A stretch of DNA of 8,230 nucleotides. It comes from Candidatus Omnitrophota bacterium (GTDB taxonomy: Bacteria; Omnitrophota; Gorgyraeia; Gygaellales; Profunditerraquicolaceae). Both the position numbers and the translations under genes were made by a program. The first letter of the stretch is position 1; every line of letters starts with the position of its first letter. The notes under the pieces were generated by a model. It did no database searches. It saw nothing but the letters and a program-made list of their open reading frames with translations, and was not told the origin of the DNA. This document shows positions 7,346 through 8,230 of the stretch, one piece after another. The stretch covers positions 1-8,230 of the forward strand of contig JAUYEC010000065.1 of the NCBI GenBank assembly GCA_030691585.1, in the 5' to 3' direction.

Positions 7346-7729
7346 ATGCCGTTAGATATTAAAGTAACCGAGAAGGAGCGCGGCGTTTCCGTTATTGCAC
7401 CCGTCGGCTCAATTGATTCCAACACTTACGCGCAGCTGGATAAGGAAGCGGAAGTGGTTTTGTCACAGAAACCGAAGGTGATCGTGCTGGACATGGCCGG
7501 TGTAGATTATATGAGCAGCGCCGGAGTGCGCGTGGTTTTCAAAATTAAAAAAGCGCTGTCTGCTGCCTCCGGCACGCTGACCATAGTGAATCTTCAACCG
7601 CAGATACAAAAAGTATTTGATATCATCAATGCCCTTCCGGAATTAAACGTGTTTAAGAGTATTGAAGAACTGGACAGCTATCTGGATAAAATGCAGAAAA
7701 AAGAACTGGGTGGGAAAGAAAGTTTTTGA
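7346..7729 (+). CDS. STAS-domain protein, anti-sigma factor antagonist-like
   Basis: A 127-residue single-domain STAS protein, the size of SpoIIAA/RsbV. In that family the unphosphorylated antagonist binds a serine-kinase anti-sigma factor and frees a sigma factor, and phosphorylation of one Ser switches it off. Seen here: an early strand (GVSVIAPVGSIDSNTYAQL, 13-31), KVIVLDMAGVDYMSSAGVRV (44-63) and a C-terminal helix (EELDSYLDKMQ). Ser58 in M-S-S-A-G-V aligns with the phosphorylated Ser of D-S-(S/T)-G-L. The usual Asp before it is Ser and the residue after it is Ala, a variant common in other STAS proteins. No kinase or phosphatase partner gene is in the window, so another STAS role is possible. 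It has its own promoter and sits between two pairs of palindromes. Confidence 0.9.
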   Translation: MPLDIKVTEKERGVSVIAPVGSIDSNTYAQLDKEAEVVLSQKPKVIVLDMAGVDYMSSAGVRVVFKIKKALSAASGTLTIVNLQPQIQKVFDIINALPELNVFKSIEELDSYLDKMQKKELGGKESF

Positions 7730-7753
7730 TGATATGGGAAGATACAGGAATGT

Positions 7754-7782
7754 GTAGGGGCGGGTTTTAAACCCGCCCCTAC
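7754..7782 (+). repeat. 29-nt perfect palindrome C
   Basis: The arms GTAGGGGCGGGTTT (7754-7767) and AAACCCGCCCCTAC (7769-7782) flank one T. It is identical to copy B except for the centre base, and both are followed by GATT, so B and C match at 32 of 33 bases as direct repeats 517 bp apart around the STAS gene. It lies 24 nt after the STAS stop. Confidence 0.95.
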
Positions 7783-7790
7783 GATTATCT

Positions 7791-7819
7791 GTAGGGACAG
7801 CATATTATGCTGTCCCTAC
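7791..7819 (+). repeat. 29-nt perfect palindrome D
   Basis: The arms GTAGGGACAGCATA (7791-7804) and TATGCTGTCCCTAC (7806-7819) flank one T. It shares the outer GTAGGGACAG with copy A, but the inner arm differs at positions 11, 12 and 14, each change matched in the other arm. It ends 19 nt before the next gene's ATG, so it would lie in or next to that gene's leader. Confidence 0.95.
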
Positions 7820-7838
7820 AAAAACGCCGCCTATTTTT

Positions 7839-8230
7839 ATGAAAAAAATTTTGTTTTATATATTAATTGTCCTTTTGATTCCCGCGGGCCTTGCGGCCGA
7901 AGAATTAAAGAAAGTATCATTTGTGCCCCAGTGGGTGCCCCAGGCGCAGTTTGCCGGTTATTATGTGGCGCAAGATAAGGGGATCTACCGCAAATACGGC
8001 CTTGATGTGGAAATATTGCCGGGCGGGCCGGAGGTTTCTCCTGCCGAACTTTTAAAGGCTCATAAGGCGACTTTTGCCAATATGGGGTTAAATACCGCTA
8101 TTCAGGAATTTGCGGAAAGCGGCGCTATCGTCAATATAGCGCAGATCGTTAAGAGATCGGCGCTGATGTTTGTAGCCAAAAAAACCAGCGGTATTAAAAA
8201 AATCCAGGATATCAATAATAAAAAAGTGGG
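7839..8230 (+). CDS. NMT1/THI5-like substrate-binding protein, N-terminal part (3' cut by window)
   Basis: The frame is open from ATG 7839 to the window's right edge (130 complete codons). Residues 1-20 (MKKILFYILIVLLIPAGLAA) are a signal peptide with a likely AxA-type cleavage site before EELKK. The mature part begins VSFVPQWVPQAQFAGYYVAQ, then DKGIYRKYGLDVEILPGG and FANMGLNTAIQEF. This is the typical first lobe of NMT1/THI5/SsuA-type periplasmic binding proteins, which feed ABC importers for pyrimidine, sulfonate or nitrate-like ligands. No good ribosome site is visible; the leader is CGCCTATTTTT. The full length is unknown, so it may be a plain transporter component or the sensory N-terminus of a larger signalling protein. 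Ligand not assignable. Confidence 0.85.
   Translation, partial: MKKILFYILIVLLIPAGLAAEELKKVSFVPQWVPQAQFAGYYVAQDKGIYRKYGLDVEILPGGPEVSPAELLKAHKATFANMGLNTAIQEFAESGAIVNIAQIVKRSALMFVAKKTSGIKKIQDINNKKV

Noticed and set aside
7321..7362. 13-codon frame ATG ATT CTT TAC ... TAA overlapping the STAS start, which could be a leader peptide
   Set aside because: It has no ribosome site of its own, starts at the predicted transcription start and overlaps the STAS ribosome site. A frame this short is expected by chance.
7188..7745. AAGATAC before palindrome A (7188-7194) and before palindrome C (7739-7745) as a target-site duplication
   Set aside because: The distances to the repeats differ (2 and 8 nt) and no matching copy lies on the far side of either pair. 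A 7-mer match is likely chance.
7197..7819. Palindrome group as a CRISPR array
   Set aside because: There are only two copies per side, linkers are 8-11 nt, and the units are perfect palindromes varying in sequence. No cas genes are present.

Overview
The window reads as chromosomal DNA of a Gram-negative (two-membrane) bacterium. It encodes a TolC-type outer-membrane channel, a periplasmic adaptor, a MacB-type exporter and several signal peptides. All genes lie on the + strand, with short gaps or small overlaps and GGAGG-type ribosome sites at many starts. Gene style and the GTAGGG...CCCTAC palindromes remind me of uncultivated lineages such as Omnitrophota. That placement is from memory and weak; no rRNA or marker gene is present.

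Layout. (1) 2-2618: the end of an ABC ATPase followed by two paralogous ABC-2 permeases, a YbhF/YbhS/YbhR-like exporter. The ATPase and first permease overlap by 29 nt, and the two permeases abut. (2) 2619-2737: an AT-rich intergenic region with a TTGACA promoter-like site and four copies of the heptamer AATCATA, one of them inverted. This looks like an operator. (3) 2738-7200: an apparent operon of a 78-residue AbrB/SpoVT-type regulator, a TolC-family channel, a MacA-like adaptor with an unusually short helical hairpin, and a full-length MacB-like ATPase/permease. (4) 7197-7265: two perfect 29-nt palindromes, the first starting inside the last sense codon of macB and containing its stop codon. 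(5) 7285-7729: a near-consensus sigma70-type promoter and a STAS-domain anti-anti-sigma-like gene. (6) 7754-7819: two more 29-nt palindromes of the same design. (7) 7839 to the right edge: the start of a secreted NMT1/THI5-like substrate-binding protein, cut by the window.

How the parts may work together. The ABC-2 exporter and the MacAB-TolC-like pump are both export machines and may share the TolC channel. The AbrB-like protein, first in the pump operon and preceded by repeated heptamers, is the obvious candidate for a local autoregulator. The STAS protein has its own promoter and is probably a separate regulatory unit, perhaps linked to the gene starting at 7839.

The most unusual feature is the set of four palindromes around the STAS gene. 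They are ordered as outer GGGACAG type, inner GGGGCGGG type, gene, inner GGGGCGGG type, outer GGGACAG type. All are 14-bp arms around one centre base, and arm differences are fully compensated. They resemble REP/BIME-like elements; no transposase is visible. I found no tRNA, rRNA, CRISPR array or insertion sequence.
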